From: an uncultured Saprospiraceae bacterium
GTDB lineage: Bacteria; Bacteroidota; Bacteroidia; Chitinophagales; Saprospiraceae
Length of the DNA stretch: 55,386 nucleotides
Assembly: GCA_937921775.1 (NCBI GenBank)
Contig: CAKZUK010000116.1
Span: 1 to 55,386, forward strand
Direction: 5' to 3'
This document shows, one piece after another, positions 1 to 8,411 of the stretch. The notes below the pieces were generated by a model. The model saw only the letters and a program-made list of their open reading frames with translations, made no database searches and was not told where the DNA came from. The translations under genes and the position numbers were made by a program. Each line of letters opens with the position of its first letter. The first letter of the stretch is position 1.

Positions 1-24
1 TTAGAAGATATCGAAAAATTATAA
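1..24 (+). CDS. C-terminal end of an upstream gene (partial)
   Basis: Frame 1 reads LEDIEKL and then a TAA stop at 22-24. A strong terminator hairpin follows 22 bases later, as expected for the end of a real gene. Only seven codons are visible, so no function can be given. The call rests on the stop-plus-terminator arrangement; chance open reading over so short a stretch is quite possible. Confidence 0.4.
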   Translation, partial: LEDIEKL

Positions 25-46
25 AACCTCTTTTTAGGTTTTGTTG

Positions 47-81
47 CAAGCCCCTGATTGGTAAATCCAGTTAGGGGCTTG
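47..81 (+). terminator. Rho-independent-type terminator of the upstream gene
   Basis: A 9-bp perfect stem (CAAGCCCCT at 47-55 with AGGGGCTTG at 73-81) has a 17-base loop and is followed by TTGTATTATTT. A weaker hairpin (AAAACCT/AGGTTTT at 23-29 and 36-42) sits just upstream. Together they probably end transcription of the gene whose last codons are at 1-24. Confidence 0.6.
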
Positions 82-105
82 TTGTATTATTTGCTGAAGG
101 CTAAG

Positions 106-144
106 TTGTCACCCCCTCGACTTCTTCGTCGCTCGGAGTGACAA
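106..144. repeat. Intergenic palindromic element, TGTCACCCC...GTGACA type
   Basis: TTGTCAC at 106-112 pairs with GTGACAA at 138-144. The interior holds TCGACTTC and CGCTCGGAG, so the reverse complement reads like the short element (GTCACTCCGAGCG...GTCGAGG...) widespread between genes in Bacteroidota. A related copy built on GTCGAGAAG lies near 8168-8228. The remaining bases up to the next gene at 310 show nothing else I can interpret. Confidence 0.4.
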
Positions 145-309
145 TTCTCCGCTTGTACTCCGCAGTTATTCGATTCGTTTCAGCTGTCTGGTCTATCTTG
201 CGAACTAGGCAGGCTGGGCAGACGGGGTTTCTTATAATGAAAGACGCGACAAGAGTAATAATTAACATTCGATAAAGTCAAATGTGTTTGTATCGCATTT
301 CGCACCCAA

Positions 310-1695
310 ATGGCAAGTGATTCCCCGCATCTTGTGATAGAATCAAAACGAAATCACATGCTTTATCAAATGCTATTAGTTATTTTCCAGTTTGCCCTGA
401 AGCAATATTTCAAACACATCAATGTGTATTTTGAAGAAAGTCTTCCTGCAGATCGCCCTGTATTGTTTGTTGCCAACCATCAAAGTGCCTTCATGGATGC
501 TATAGTGGTTGGGACTCAGATAGATCGACAATTGAACTTCGTTTCAAGAGGGGAGTCTTTTGACAAAGCTTGGAAACGTTGGATTTTAAGCAAATTCAAC
601 ATGCACCCAATTTACCGTAAGGAATTTACTCCTGATTTGACCAAGAAAAATCCAGAAGCGATTCAAAGCTTTCAAAACTTATTGGTGAACGGAAAGTCTA
701 TTCTGATTTTTCCGGAAGGGATTAGTCAAACAAGTCCACGGCTTAGTGAAATAAAAACGGGAGCTGCGCGCATTGCATTGGGGGCTGCTCATATGGGTGA
801 TCAAGCGCCATTGCTAGTTCCAATCGGTATTAACTACACTAATCCGCATCAATTTCGTTCAGAAGTAACGGTTAACTTTGGAACTCCGATTGATGTATCA
901 ATGTATCAAAAAGCTTTTGCAGAAAATGAAAGAGCAACGGTGCAGGCACTTACTGATGAGGTGACCAATGAATTGGAACGCCTGACTTTAGATATACCTG
1001 AAATCGAATTAGAATATGTGGTTAACTCGGTAAAATCAATTTACGAAGAGGAACTTTTGAAAGAGGATTTTATTTGTCAAAAAGATCAACGAAGAGTTTT
1101 CAATGTAAGAAAAGAGTTGATTGCTGCGGCACAATACTTTAATTTTTATGCACCCTTCAGATTGAAGCATCTCACGCTACATGTTGAACACTATCGAAAG
1201 ATGTTGCTTAATTATGGAGTGGAAGATAGTTGGTTACGACCCAATAAAAACGAAGAACGACATTTCATGGCCTCCAATGTTATTTTTCTTGTTATGACTT
1301 TTCCGATATTTCTCTTTGGATTTGTCAATCATGGAATAGCTTTATTTTTATCAAAGAAACTGACCAATATAAGTGCAAGTCGTCCTGACTTTAAAGGTTC
1401 CTTGCTCTTGTCGTTTGGTGTTTTGTTTTGCATTATTTGCTATGCTGTTCAAACGATGGGTGTTTATTATTTTGTTGGTGCTTGGGAAACCAGTTTGTTG
1501 TATCTGATTTCGTTACCATTGATCGGAAAGTTTAGCTTGGTGTATTTGGATTTTTACAAAAATGTGAGAGCTGAATGGAAGCGTCATTATTTTTGCGAAT
1601 CGGGGGAAGACGTTATTGAGCATTTACAAAAAGAAAGAATGCGTCTGATTGAATTGCTGAATGGTGTGCGTAGCGATTATTTGGCTACTCACTGA
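310..1695 (+). CDS. GPAT/PlsC-family phospholipid acyltransferase with membrane C-terminus
   Basis: Likely acylates glycerol-3-phosphate or a lysophospholipid at the inner membrane in phospholipid synthesis. The acyltransferase block covers about residues 35-215. It has the His/Asp catalytic motif as NHQSAFMDA (H57, D63: HX5D spacing, as in GPT2/SCT1-like GPATs, rather than the HX4D of PlsC), the substrate motif IFPEG at 133-137, and the late LVPIGINYT strand. The C-terminal part (about 320-425) has at least three hydrophobic segments, making it about 461 residues against about 240 for PlsC. ATG start. It converges with the exonuclease gene. The acyl acceptor cannot be told from sequence. Confidence 0.8.
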   Translation: MASDSPHLVIESKRNHMLYQMLLVIFQFALKQYFKHINVYFEESLPADRPVLFVANHQSAFMDAIVVGTQIDRQLNFVSRGESFDKAWKRWILSKFNMHPIYRKEFTPDLTKKNPEAIQSFQNLLVNGKSILIFPEGISQTSPRLSEIKTGAARIALGAAHMGDQAPLLVPIGINYTNPHQFRSEVTVNFGTPIDVSMYQKAFAENERATVQALTDEVTNELERLTLDIPEIELEYVVNSVKSIYEEELLKEDFICQKDQRRVFNVRKELIAAAQYFNFYAPFRLKHLTLHVEHYRKMLLNYGVEDSWLRPNKNEERHFMASNVIFLVMTFPIFLFGFVNHGIALFLSKKLTNISASRPDFKGSLLLSFGVLFCIICYAVQTMGVYYFVGAWETSLLYLISLPLIGKFSLVYLDFYKNVRAEWKRHYFCESGEDVIEHLQKERMRLIELLNGVRSDYLATH

Positions 1696-1697
1696 GA

Positions 1698-1774
1698 GAA
1701 GTTGGAGGTGGGAAGTTGGTGGTACACTCGACCGCGGAGCTTCGCGTCAGTGGGAGCTTCTCACCTCCAACTTC
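1698..1774. repeat. Intergenic inverted repeat between convergent genes, possible bidirectional terminator
   Basis: GAAGTTGGAGGTGGGAAG at 1698-1715 pairs with CTTCTCACCTCCAACTTC at 1757-1774 with one mismatch in 18. The interior (ACTCGACCGCGGAGC..CGCGTCAGTGG) matches the interior of the element at 6178-6230 with a few substitutions, so this is one copy of a dispersed family. Its place between convergent stop codons at 1695 and 1784 suits a bidirectional transcription stop. Confidence 0.6.
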
Positions 1775-1783
1775 CAAGCCTTC

Positions 1784-2557
1784 CTAAATCCCAATCTCCA
1801 AAAAGACAGGACAATGATCCGAATGCTTCGCATCATTAATTTGATAAGCATCTTTAATTTTATCTTTCATATTGTCGCTCACCGATTGATAATCAATACG
1901 CCAACCTTTATTATTTGCGCGGGAGTTCGCACGGTAACTCCACCAACTATATTGTTCCATCTCAGGATTGAGATGTCGAAAGGCATCAGTAAAACCACTG
2001 TCTAGCCATTTGCTCATCCACTCGCGTTCTTCAGGTAAGAAACCAGAGGTTTTCTTATTGCTTTTAGGATTATGAATATCCATCTCAGTATGAGCAATAT
2101 TGTAATCACCAACGATGATTAATTTCGGACGTTCTTTTTTCAGCTCTTCAATCCACTTATAGAAGTCATCCAAAAAATCAATTTTAAAAGCCTGTCGTTC
2201 TTCACCACTAGAACCAGAAGGAAAATAGCAGTTAAGTAAAGTCCAGTCTCCAAAATCGGTACGAAGAATTCGACCTTCACGATCATACTTTTCGATACCG
2301 CAGCCAATGACAACATTGTCGGGTTCTTTTTTAGAAAAAGTAGCAACTCCGCTATAGCCTTTCTTCTCAGCATCATGCCAATGGCAAGCTTTGTAGCCAA
2401 GCTCTTCGAAAAGTTCGAGCGGCGCCTGTTCTTTCGTTGCCTTCACTTCCTGAAAACAAAGAATGTCAAACTTGTGTGGAGCCAACCAATCGGTCAGACC
2501 CTTCTTCGACGCTGCACGGATACCGTTAACGTTGTAGGATATAATTGTAGTAGCCAT
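1784..2557 (-). CDS. xth: Exodeoxyribonuclease III (AP endonuclease, EEP family)
   Basis: Cuts the backbone 5' to abasic sites and degrades duplex DNA from 3' ends in base-excision repair, in the cytoplasm. All family motifs are visible: SYNVNGIRA at the N-terminus, the metal-binding Glu in CFQEVKA, GDYNIAH with the catalytic Asp and Asn, and the terminal SDHCPVFLEI with the Asp-His pair. Its 257 residues equal the usual family length. The ATG start at 2557 opens directly on the first beta-strand, so no leader is missing. A 785-base AT-rich gap separates it from the divergent surface-protein gene. Confidence 0.95.
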   Translation of the reverse strand: MATTIISYNVNGIRAASKKGLTDWLAPHKFDILCFQEVKATKEQAPLELFEELGYKACHWHDAEKKGYSGVATFSKKEPDNVVIGCGIEKYDREGRILRTDFGDWTLLNCYFPSGSSGEERQAFKIDFLDDFYKWIEELKKERPKLIIVGDYNIAHTEMDIHNPKSNKKTSGFLPEEREWMSKWLDSGFTDAFRHLNPEMEQYSWWSYRANSRANNKGWRIDYQSVSDNMKDKIKDAYQINDAKHSDHCPVFLEIGI

Positions 2558-3342
2558 TGATAACAGCTTTAGTAGGGTGTTGGAAATAGTACGTTTGTAA
2601 AAAAAACTATTAGTGTTTCGAAGCGGGAGGGATAATTGTCTTTCCCAGAGTTTTAAAGAATTAGATATTTAAAACCCCTTACTCAAGATTTAATTCTTCA
2701 GTGGACCAAAGATAGAAAAATATTTTTGCTGTAAAAGCCAAACTTAAAATTCTACAAGGGATGTGGATAACTTTTCTCGACTTGCTTGGGGGTTTTCCAG
2801 AATTGCAGGAGGATAGTTTTATTTGACAGATTTTTCTTTAAACATTTTTTCTGTTGTTTAAGCAAAAGAAAATAATAGAGAAAGCTAGAAGGAACCAATG
2901 CTTTTGAAAAAATGAACAGTGGACCTTTGAAAAAAAATCATTCACTCAAGCATTTCTGCAAAGGTGAAAACAAAATTCAATAAAATATATTTAACAAAAT
3001 ATCGTTTGATTTATGAACGGCCAAAAAAGCTTTTCACAACCTATCTACAAAATGTACAAAACAATTCAAGACTTTTGTCAGCATTGAAAGTACATTAAAA
3101 AAATCATAAAATCATAAGCAAGTTTTGCTGACTGATGCGTCAACTATGGTACATAATACCTTAGTCCGTACGGTCAATCCCATTGAGCATTTTTCGACAA
3201 CAAATTTTTAATTACATCGACATAGATTCGAAGGTAAGGTGATGTTCCTATGCTATCTAATAATAAAGGTTAGCATGGAACAAATTTAGAATTCAAGAAA
3301 GTTAAGCTACAGCGCATTCTAATTCACATTTTAATTCCATAA
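2558..3342. other. 785-base AT-rich intergenic region between divergent genes
   Basis: No convincing coding region is seen on either strand. It should carry the promoters for xth and for the 936-residue surface protein. Visible structure: a palindrome CCGTACGG at 3166-3173, and a leader hairpin with GTTCCTATGCT (3244-3254) pairing with AGCATGGAAC (3272-3281) through one bulge. A stretch at 3289-3322 resembles 6801-6836, upstream of the DUF4407 gene. Confidence 0.5.
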
Positions 3343-6153
3343 ATGTCTATATCAAAAGCCGAAAAAATGCAACTTAGAAAAACAATTCAGAGAAAAAATC
3401 AAATCAAAAAAACAAGTTTAACACTACTAAAATTTTTTACCTTTTTACTCTTTTGTATCGCCTCCTTTTCTGTCAATGCAGCTCACATCATTGGAGGTGA
3501 AATGAGCTATGTTTGTAACGGGAATAGCAGCTACACGATTACCGTTAAAATGTATCGAGATTGCAACGGGGGAGGCGCATTATTTGATTCCCAACCATTT
3601 GCTCTTATTGGCCAAGTGACTGTTTACAACGGTGATTCACAATTCCCTTTTGAAAGTGTCGTTCTTGCCCCTCCGGTAATCACACCATTGGATGAAAGTG
3701 TAAGTAACCAATGCTTGTCCAATGTACCCAACCTTTGCGTGGAAGAAGGCGTTTATGTTTTTGATATTGATCTGCCAGCTAGTTCGGAGAGCTATCACAT
3801 TAGCTATCAACGTTGTTGCCGAAATGAAACAATAAGCAACATCATTGATCCAGAGGTGACAGGAGCTACCTTTACATTGGAGATTACACCGAAAGCACAA
3901 AACAGTTGTAACAATAGTCCCTATTTTAATGACTATCCACCTATCGTAATTTGTGTCAATCAACCTATACAGTACGATCATAGTGCCACCGATCCAGAAA
4001 GCGATTCACTGGTTTATGAATTCTGTGCACCGCTTAAAGGAGGAACAGTAGATGATCTGGCTCCTTCACCAGATGCCTACCCACCTTACGAGTCAGTAGA
4101 CTTTATCATGCCTACCTATAGTGCCATGAATCCATTAGGAGGAAATCCAATGGTAAGCATTGACCCTGTTACCGGAATGATAACAGGAACGCCCCAAAAT
4201 ATCGGGCAATACGTAGTAGGGGTTTGTGTCAAAGAATTTCGAGATGGCGAGTTGATTAGCTTAACTCAACGAGATTTTCAATTCAACGTAACTCTTTGTA
4301 ATTATACCGTAAATGCTGAATTGGATGGACAGAGTTCTGACGGGATAAACTTTGTTTATGAAACTTGTGGAGGTCTGGAAATGAATTTGATTAATGAAAG
4401 TTTTGACCTGCAAAACATTAGTGCCTATCAATGGCAATTCACAACAGTCGGTGTTAGTCCATCAACTTCTACTAATGCAGATCTAAGCGTGCAATTGGCA
4501 GCACCCGGAACCTACCAAGGTTGGATGATTCTTAATCCAGGAAGCTCTTGTACCGACACCGCATTTGTTACCATACATGCTTATCCAAACATTGAAATGA
4601 ACATAAGCTATGACTACAATCCCTGCGGAGCTGGGCCAGTTCAATTTACACCAAGTACAACAACACCTCTTGACAACATATCATCTTGGTCTTGGGATTT
4701 TGGAGACGGAACTTCCGCGACCGAAGCTTCGCCCCAACATCAATACACCTCGCTTGGAATATACCAAGTTGTTTTGACTATAGTCGATCTCAACAACTGT
4801 ACGCATACTTTTCAGCAGCAGATCAATTGGAATTCTGATCCTTCCTATTCGCTAGATGCAGATTTAGATGGAATCACCACGGATGGTAAACATTTTTTGT
4901 ACAAAGCTTGTGGAACACTGTCGCTGGATCTATTCAATGAAAGTACCGACCCCGCGAACATTGACACCTATTTATGGCAATTTACAACACTGGGAATTTC
5001 ACCTGTAACTTCCACTAACGCAGACCTCTCTGTGCAGCTAGCGGGTGAGGGAACTTATGAAGGAATGATGATTTTAAATCCTGGAGATCCATGTAATTCT
5101 GATACTGCCTTTTTGACTATCACGGCCTTTCCTGGGGTAGAAGTAAATATTGATCAGCAATATGATCCATGTCATGAGGGACCAGTTTATTTTATCCCTG
5201 TGAATACTGCCTCGGAGGCAACGATTGTGTCTTGGTCCTGGAACTTTGGAGATGGAGCGACAAGTCAGGAACCACTTCCATCACATCAGTATGCAGCGCT
5301 AGGAACGTATCCGGTGAGTCTTTCGATTATTGATATTTATGGTTGTACTTATACTTTTTTGGAAGAAGTTGCTTGGTTGCCCGAAACTGATTTGGTTTTG
5401 GATGCACCGCCTATGTTTTCCAATTGTGCACCTGTAACATTAGACTTTAATTATTTGTCAGATCTACTTGACGCAAACTATGAAGTGACTTGGGATTTAG
5501 GAGATGGGGATACGGTAAACACATTTGATGTCAATCATCTTTATGAAGATGTGGGTGTTTATAATTTGGAATTAGAAGTCGTTTCACCACAAGGCTGCGT
5601 CTATAATTTTGATTATCCGGAATGGGTAACCGCTGAAGAACCTCCAGTCGCAGACTTTGCTTATATGCCCGACCCCGTTAATAAGAAAGAAGAGATACAA
5701 TTTGAAAACTTATCAGAACGCTCAGTTGCTTGGGACTGGAATATGGGAGATGAATGGCTAGGCGAAGAAAATCCAATTTGGCAATTTGAAACAGCAGGTA
5801 CATATGAAGTAGAGTTGTTTGTAACGGATCAGTATGGTTGCGAAGATTCTGTCATGCAATTGATAGAAGTACTTCCAGTTTTCAATGTCTACGTTCCAAA
5901 TGCTTTTAGTCCAAATGATGATGGTATCAATGACGTTTTTCGAGCCTATTCCAATTGCCCACTAAACGATTATAAAATGAAAGTGTTTGATCGGTGGGGA
6001 GCTCAAGTATTTGAATCAGATGATATTGAAAGTGGTTGGAATGGTTTTCAGCAAAACGAAGGCTATGGAACTGGTGTTTATGTTTGGTTTGTTAGCTACG
6101 TGGTGGATGAGCGAGAGCGAATTTTGAAAGGGGATGTTACTTTGGTGAAGTGA
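3343..6153 (+). CDS. PKD-repeat surface protein with T9SS type B (CHU_C) sorting domain
   Basis: A large secreted or surface-attached protein, exported by Sec and then probably by the type IX secretion system. The signal peptide ends near SVNAAH (about residue 45). An N-terminal Cys-rich beta region is followed by two near-identical units of about 180 residues (DNA about 4320-4850 and 4860-5390), each ending in a PKD domain with WDFGDGT or WNFGDGA. Two more PKD-like domains follow (WDLGDGD, WNMGDE). The C-terminus has the CHU_C signature: VPNAFSPNDDGIND, then KVFDRWG, W.G and GVYVWF. Start at 3343 (ATG); an in-frame ATG at 3367 is an alternative. PKD proteins of this kind often act in adhesion or gliding, but the ligand here is unknown. 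Confidence 0.85.
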   Translation: MSISKAEKMQLRKTIQRKNQIKKTSLTLLKFFTFLLFCIASFSVNAAHIIGGEMSYVCNGNSSYTITVKMYRDCNGGGALFDSQPFALIGQVTVYNGDSQFPFESVVLAPPVITPLDESVSNQCLSNVPNLCVEEGVYVFDIDLPASSESYHISYQRCCRNETISNIIDPEVTGATFTLEITPKAQNSCNNSPYFNDYPPIVICVNQPIQYDHSATDPESDSLVYEFCAPLKGGTVDDLAPSPDAYPPYESVDFIMPTYSAMNPLGGNPMVSIDPVTGMITGTPQNIGQYVVGVCVKEFRDGELISLTQRDFQFNVTLCNYTVNAELDGQSSDGINFVYETCGGLEMNLINESFDLQNISAYQWQFTTVGVSPSTSTNADLSVQLAAPGTYQGWMILNPGSSCTDTAFVTIHAYPNIEMNISYDYNPCGAGPVQFTPSTTTPLDNISSWSWDFGDGTSATEASPQHQYTSLGIYQVVLTIVDLNNCTHTFQQQINWNSDPSYSLDADLDGITTDGKHFLYKACGTLSLDLFNESTDPANIDTYLWQFTTLGISPVTSTNADLSVQLAGEGTYEGMMILNPGDPCNSDTAFLTITAFPGVEVNIDQQYDPCHEGPVYFIPVNTASEATIVSWSWNFGDGATSQEPLPSHQYAALGTYPVSLSIIDIYGCTYTFLEEVAWLPETDLVLDAPPMFSNCAPVTLDFNYLSDLLDANYEVTWDLGDGDTVNTFDVNHLYEDVGVYNLELEVVSPQGCVYNFDYPEWVTAEEPPVADFAYMPDPVNKKEEIQFENLSERSVAWDWNMGDEWLGEENPIWQFETAGTYEVELFVTDQYGCEDSVMQLIEVLPVFNVYVPNAFSPNDDGINDVFRAYSNCPLNDYKMKVFDRWGAQVFESDDIESGWNGFQQNEGYGTGVYVWFVSYVVDERERILKGDVTLVK

Positions 6154-6161
6154 TTCGTGAG

Positions 6162-6240
6162 ATGTAGCTGGGAGGTTGGAAGTTCACTCGGTCGTGGAGC
6201 CCGCGTTAATGGAGGGCTTCCCATCTCTTCTAGCTCTAGC
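6162..6240. repeat. Second copy of the dispersed intergenic element
   Basis: The core (TTCACTCGGTCGTGGAGCCC, 6183-6202, continuing CGCGTTAATGG) matches the interior of the element at 1698-1774. The dyad is less regular than in the first copy: GGAAG is followed later by CTTCCCATCTC. It lies between convergent genes ending at 6153 and 6244, so a transcription-stop role is again plausible. Confidence 0.5.
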
Positions 6241-6243
6241 TGC

Positions 6244-6657
6244 TCAATACTCACTAACAAGTATCACCGTATCCTGAGGTAAGCCATTTCTCAATATTTC
6301 ATAACGAACACTTCCACGAACGGGCTCGTCAAGTAATTCGTCATGGCCGATACCAATACACCAATGTTCTCCAGGAGGTATTTTGTCAAAGCAAGCCTCT
6401 GCAAATTCATCGGAGACGGCAGAGTCATCAAAGACACTTAGGTCATCATAACCAGGGAATTCTGCTGCGTTGAATTTGATGTAAACGGTAATTTCGGTTA
6501 ATCCTCTTTCGTGATGTAATGTAGCAAGGCATAGCTCGCTCCCTAAGGAAATAGTGCCAGGATTGCTGTTTTTCTCACAAGCGCTTATGCAAAGCAAAAG
6601 ACTCAATAGTAGCATGGTTGACAAGAGGAGCTGGATTTTTTTGAAAATTATTTTCAT
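6244..6657 (-). CDS. Small hypothetical lipoprotein
   Basis: 137 residues. A hydrophobic leader ends in the lipobox CISAC followed by EKN, so the mature protein is lipid-anchored at a Cys near residue 27. The rest is short beta-rich sequence with acidic clusters and no motif I recognise. It stands alone, convergent with the surface-protein gene and divergent from the DUF4407 gene. The ATG at 6657 fits the leader. Function unknown. Confidence 0.6.
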   Translation of the reverse strand: MKIIFKKIQLLLSTMLLLSLLLCISACEKNSNPGTISLGSELCLATLHHERGLTEITVYIKFNAAEFPGYDDLSVFDDSAVSDEFAEACFDKIPPGEHWCIGIGHDELLDEPVRGSVRYEILRNGLPQDTVILVSEY

Positions 6658-7030
6658 AAATTTTTTAATGCATTCTTATTTAAACGCACAACCAATATAC
6701 GGAAGTATAAGTACATATGTTTTCGTTGATCTCCCTATATGGCCTAGTTGTGTGAAACTTGACAAAAAAATGTCAGTCATAGGCTGAAAGCAAAATTTTG
6801 GAATTCAAGGGTGTCAAGCCATAGCGTATTGCTAATGGAACTGCCACTCTAACTGAAACTTGCGACTTTGTCGCCTCTTGTCTTCCGTTTATCTAAAAAA
6901 ATGTCGTTTCCATTTTAATGCGCCTAATTTCGAAGATAATTGCTGCAGGCATTCTGTCTAGCACCAAAGAGTCTTTAGGAAATGATGGATAGTTATTAAA
7001 ATTAATCTAATTCATCAAAAAAATAAATCA
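6658..7030. other. Intergenic region between divergent genes
   Basis: No gene is supported. It holds a stretch (GAATTCAAGGGTGTCAAGCC at 6801-6820, then ATAGCGTATTGCTAAT) that resembles 3289-3322 upstream of the CHU_C protein, and a small GCGAC-TTT-GTCGC hairpin at 6862-6874. It presumably contains promoters for both neighbours. Confidence 0.35.
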
Positions 7031-8146
7031 ATGAGTCCATTCAAAAAATTCTTTTTGTTTTGCTCCGGCATTGACCTAAAGATTCTCGAAAAGTGTCCTT
7101 CCGACGAAAATAAGTATCTAGGTATTGGAGCCACCATTTTCTTTACGGGAATGCTAGCCTTTTGCTCGGCAGGTTATGCCTTGTATACGGTTTTTGATTC
7201 TTGGTTAGCCGCTATTGCATTTGGTGTGCTTTGGGGGATGATGATTTTTAACTTAGACCGATACATTGTGTCTAGTATGAAAAGTCAAGGTTCTTTTGGA
7301 CGCGACTTTTTAGTAGCATTTCCGCGTTTAGCATTAGCTGTCTTATTAGCCTTGGTTATTTCTAAGCCATTGGAATTGAAAATTTTTCAAAAGGAAATTA
7401 ATGCAGAATTAATTGTGATGGAACAAGAAGTTCTGAAAACACAGGAAGACCGCGTAAAGGATCGCTATACAGCAGACATTATTTCAAGTCAAGGTGCAGT
7501 CAAAACATTAAAGTCGGAAATTGAAACTAAAACCGCAGTGAGGGATCAGTTAGCACAAGAAGCAGTCAAAGAAGCAGACGGAACTGGCGGTTCCCAAAAA
7601 AGAAATATGGGGCCGATCTATCGCGCTAAAAAAGATGAAGCCGACAAGGCGCAATCTGAGTTGAATGCCATACTGGCATCGCATATCCCACAGATAGCAG
7701 AGAAGGAAAAAAACATTAGCGAGTTAGAAACTAAAGTTCAAGCAGAAATCACTTCCCTCAAGCGTAGCGCTTACGGGGGCTTAGCTGCACGAATGGATGC
7801 CCTTGACCGCTTAGGTAAAAGGAGTGAAGCCATTTTGCTAGCCAACATCTTTATAATGCTACTTTTCATCGCAGTAGAAACTGCCCCAATTATGGTCAAG
7901 CTAATTTCTCACCGAAGCCCATACGACTTTCTTTTGCATGAGCACGAACACATTTTTAAAATGGCCAACTTGGAAAATAATACCTTGCTTTCCAATGCTG
8001 TCAAAAATAACCTGAAAGTGAATACTGAAGTTGAAGTTTATCGCTCACAAGCGAAAGTTGCATCTGAGAAAGCAGTGATTGATGCCAAGCTTCAAAAGAA
8101 TCTGGAGGAGATTGGAAAAGGGAACTGGGATATTAGTGCGATTTGA
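7031..8146 (+). CDS. DUF4407 family membrane protein
   Basis: Inner-membrane protein of unknown function. The family pattern is clear: an N-terminal amphipathic start with FCSGIDLKILEKCP, three closely spaced membrane segments (about residues 32-115) with the conserved FNLDRYIVSS turn, a long charged coiled-coil region (about 120-255) rich in Glu, Lys and Gln, and a fourth membrane segment (about 265-285) followed by KLISHRSPYDFLL. Its 371 residues are near family length. The coiled coil should lie between the third and fourth membrane helices. ATG start. No neighbour suggests a pathway. Confidence 0.85.
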   Translation: MSPFKKFFLFCSGIDLKILEKCPSDENKYLGIGATIFFTGMLAFCSAGYALYTVFDSWLAAIAFGVLWGMMIFNLDRYIVSSMKSQGSFGRDFLVAFPRLALAVLLALVISKPLELKIFQKEINAELIVMEQEVLKTQEDRVKDRYTADIISSQGAVKTLKSEIETKTAVRDQLAQEAVKEADGTGGSQKRNMGPIYRAKKDEADKAQSELNAILASHIPQIAEKEKNISELETKVQAEITSLKRSAYGGLAARMDALDRLGKRSEAILLANIFIMLLFIAVETAPIMVKLISHRSPYDFLLHEHEHIFKMANLENNTLLSNAVKNNLKVNTEVEVYRSQAKVASEKAVIDAKLQKNLEEIGKGNWDISAI

Positions 8147-8160
8147 TAAACGAGTAAATT

Positions 8161-8228
8161 GGATGACTTGTCATCCCAAGGGAAGTCGAGAAGTATAGAT
8201 CCAATCAGATGAATACTTCTCGACTTAT
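8161..8228. terminator. Hairpins between convergent genes
   Basis: A perfect 14-bp stem (AAGTCGAGAAGTAT at 8183-8196, ATACTTCTCGACTT at 8213-8226) has a 16-base loop. A smaller dyad GGATGAC-TT-GTCATCC lies just before it at 8161-8176. The pair is related to the intergenic element at 106-144. Location between convergent genes suits a bidirectional terminator, though no long T tract follows. Confidence 0.5.
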
Positions 8229-8411
8229 AGCCATGATTCTATTTACGCAATGACGATGGAGTTCTATAAACCCTTACTCCTCATCCTTCGATTTCGCTCA
8301 GGAGGGCAACTAAAAAATATGCTCTCATAAGTACTGAATCTCCCTCCCTAAATCACTGATTTACGCTCGTGTAAAACTTCCGCCTTCGTACTTCGACTTT
8401 CCGACTCCTAC

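Noticed and set aside
1661..2005. Open frame running across the convergent gene ends
   Set aside because: It overlaps the acyltransferase end, the inverted repeat and the antisense of xth; its residues show no protein-like pattern.
6554..6787. 77-codon plus-strand frame over the small lipoprotein start
   Set aside because: It covers the antisense of a clear lipoprotein leader and extends into intergenic DNA; no motif or leader of its own.
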